This document shows positions 6,654-6,864 of a stretch of DNA of 6,864 bases, in pieces; position 1 is the stretch's first letter, and every line of letters starts with the position of its first letter. A program made the position numbers and the translations under genes. The DNA comes from Bacteroidota bacterium (GTDB lineage: Bacteria; Spirochaetota; Spirochaetia; JABMQR01), in contig JABMQR010000309.1 in the NCBI GenBank assembly GCA_013202335.1, positions 1 through 6,864 of the forward strand. The letters are read 5' to 3'. The notes under the pieces were generated by a model, which was not told the origin of the DNA, searched no databases, and saw only the letters and a list, made by a program, of their open reading frames with translations.

Positions 6654-6830
6654 ATGGCTAGTAAAAAGAAAGGTCCAGTAGAAAAGATAGCGCTTCAGTG
6701 TACTGAATGTAAAAGGAAAAATTACACTACTACCAAGAATCGTAGAAATATTCAGGGAAAGCTCGAATTTAGTAAATACTGTAAATTTGACAGAAAGCAT
6801 ACTCTGCATCGCGAGACAAAAGTAAAATAG
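6654..6830 (+). CDS. rpmG: 50S ribosomal protein L33 (bL33)
   Basis: This 58-residue basic protein is a component of the large ribosomal subunit near the E site. Typical bL33 features are [17 protein letters not shown] (16-32) and [16 protein letters not shown] (41-56). It resembles the zinc-ribbon (C+) form, but only three of the four usual zinc cysteines are present: Cys16, Cys19 and Cys43. The fourth position (residue 46) is Asp, so zinc binding is either through a Cys3Asp site or lost. The gene starts 55 nt after tRNA-Thr and ends 8 nt before the next tRNA, with no terminator in either gap, so it should be excised from a mixed tRNA-mRNA transcript. tRNA-Thr/rpmG/tRNA-Trp normally precede secE-nusG; a tuf gene, often found between the tRNA and rpmG, is absent here. 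Confidence 0.96.
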   Translation: MASKKKGPVEKIALQCTECKRKNYTTTKNRRNIQGKLEFSKYCKFDRKHTLHRETKVK

Positions 6831-6838
6831 ACTCACTT

Positions 6839-6864
6839 AGGCCAGTAGCTCCAATGGCTAGAGC
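6839..6864 (+). tRNA. tRNA, probably tRNA-Trp (5' 26 nt only)
   Basis: The window ends inside a tRNA. Visible are the 5' acceptor strand AGGCCAG (6839-6845), the TA linker, D-stem GCTC (6848-6851) pairing with GAGC (6861-6864), and a D-loop containing GG. The anticodon is cut off. A first base of A and the position directly after rpmG point to tRNA-Trp, which commonly precedes secE; that identity is inferred from context. Confidence 0.75.

Noticed and set aside
6537..6836. A 99-codon minus-strand reading frame containing a [12 protein letters not shown] stretch
   Set aside because: It is antisense to tRNA-Thr and rpmG; the FEPVT pattern is the well-known artefact of translating the tRNA T-arm on the wrong strand.
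1..6864. CRISPR array, insertion sequence, toxin-antitoxin, phage or defence genes
   Set aside because: No direct-repeat array, transposase-like protein, terminal inverted repeats or small paired genes could be found on either strand; all major reading frames are explained by housekeeping families.

Overview
This is ordinary chromosomal bacterial DNA of moderately low GC content with very tight gene packing. The bL33 protein (Gly-Pro-Val-Glu N-terminus, three cysteines, KYC..DRKHTLH tail) and the tRNA-Thr / rpmG / tRNA-Trp order resemble what I remember from spirochaetes. That placement is a weak inference from one short protein plus gene order. No mobile element, CRISPR array, phage gene or recognisable defence system is visible.

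Layout: (1) 1-2302, plus strand: the 3' nine-tenths of clpB, the Hsp100 disaggregase, whose start lies before the window. (2) 2289-2870, minus strand: a small MobA/MocA-type nucleotidyltransferase whose tail overlaps the end of clpB by 14 bp. (3) 2975-3709, plus strand: a DUF554 membrane protein, divergent from the nucleotidyltransferase. Both genes of this pair have a good sigma-70-type promoter whose -10 box lies exactly 6 nt before the start codon, so both may make leaderless mRNAs. (4) 3710-6214, minus strand: glycogen phosphorylase (glgP), whose stop codon directly abuts the stop codon of the DUF554 gene. (5) 6215-6525: a 311-bp AT-rich control region with back-to-back promoters for glgP (left) and the tRNA operon (right), and a perfect 14-bp palindrome of the LacI/GalR operator type just after the predicted glgP transcription start. 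(6) 6526-6864, plus strand: tRNA-Thr(GGU), rpmG (bL33) and the first 26 nt of a tRNA that is probably tRNA-Trp, the usual lead-in to secE-nusG and the ribosomal/RNA polymerase genes.

The genes do not form one pathway: protein quality control, probable molybdenum-cofactor maturation, an unknown membrane protein, storage-glycogen breakdown and translation sit side by side. The most interesting content is regulatory: a symmetric pair of putative leaderless promoters, and a sugar-type repressor site positioned to control glgP beside the promoter of a translation operon. I found no convincing new multi-gene system.
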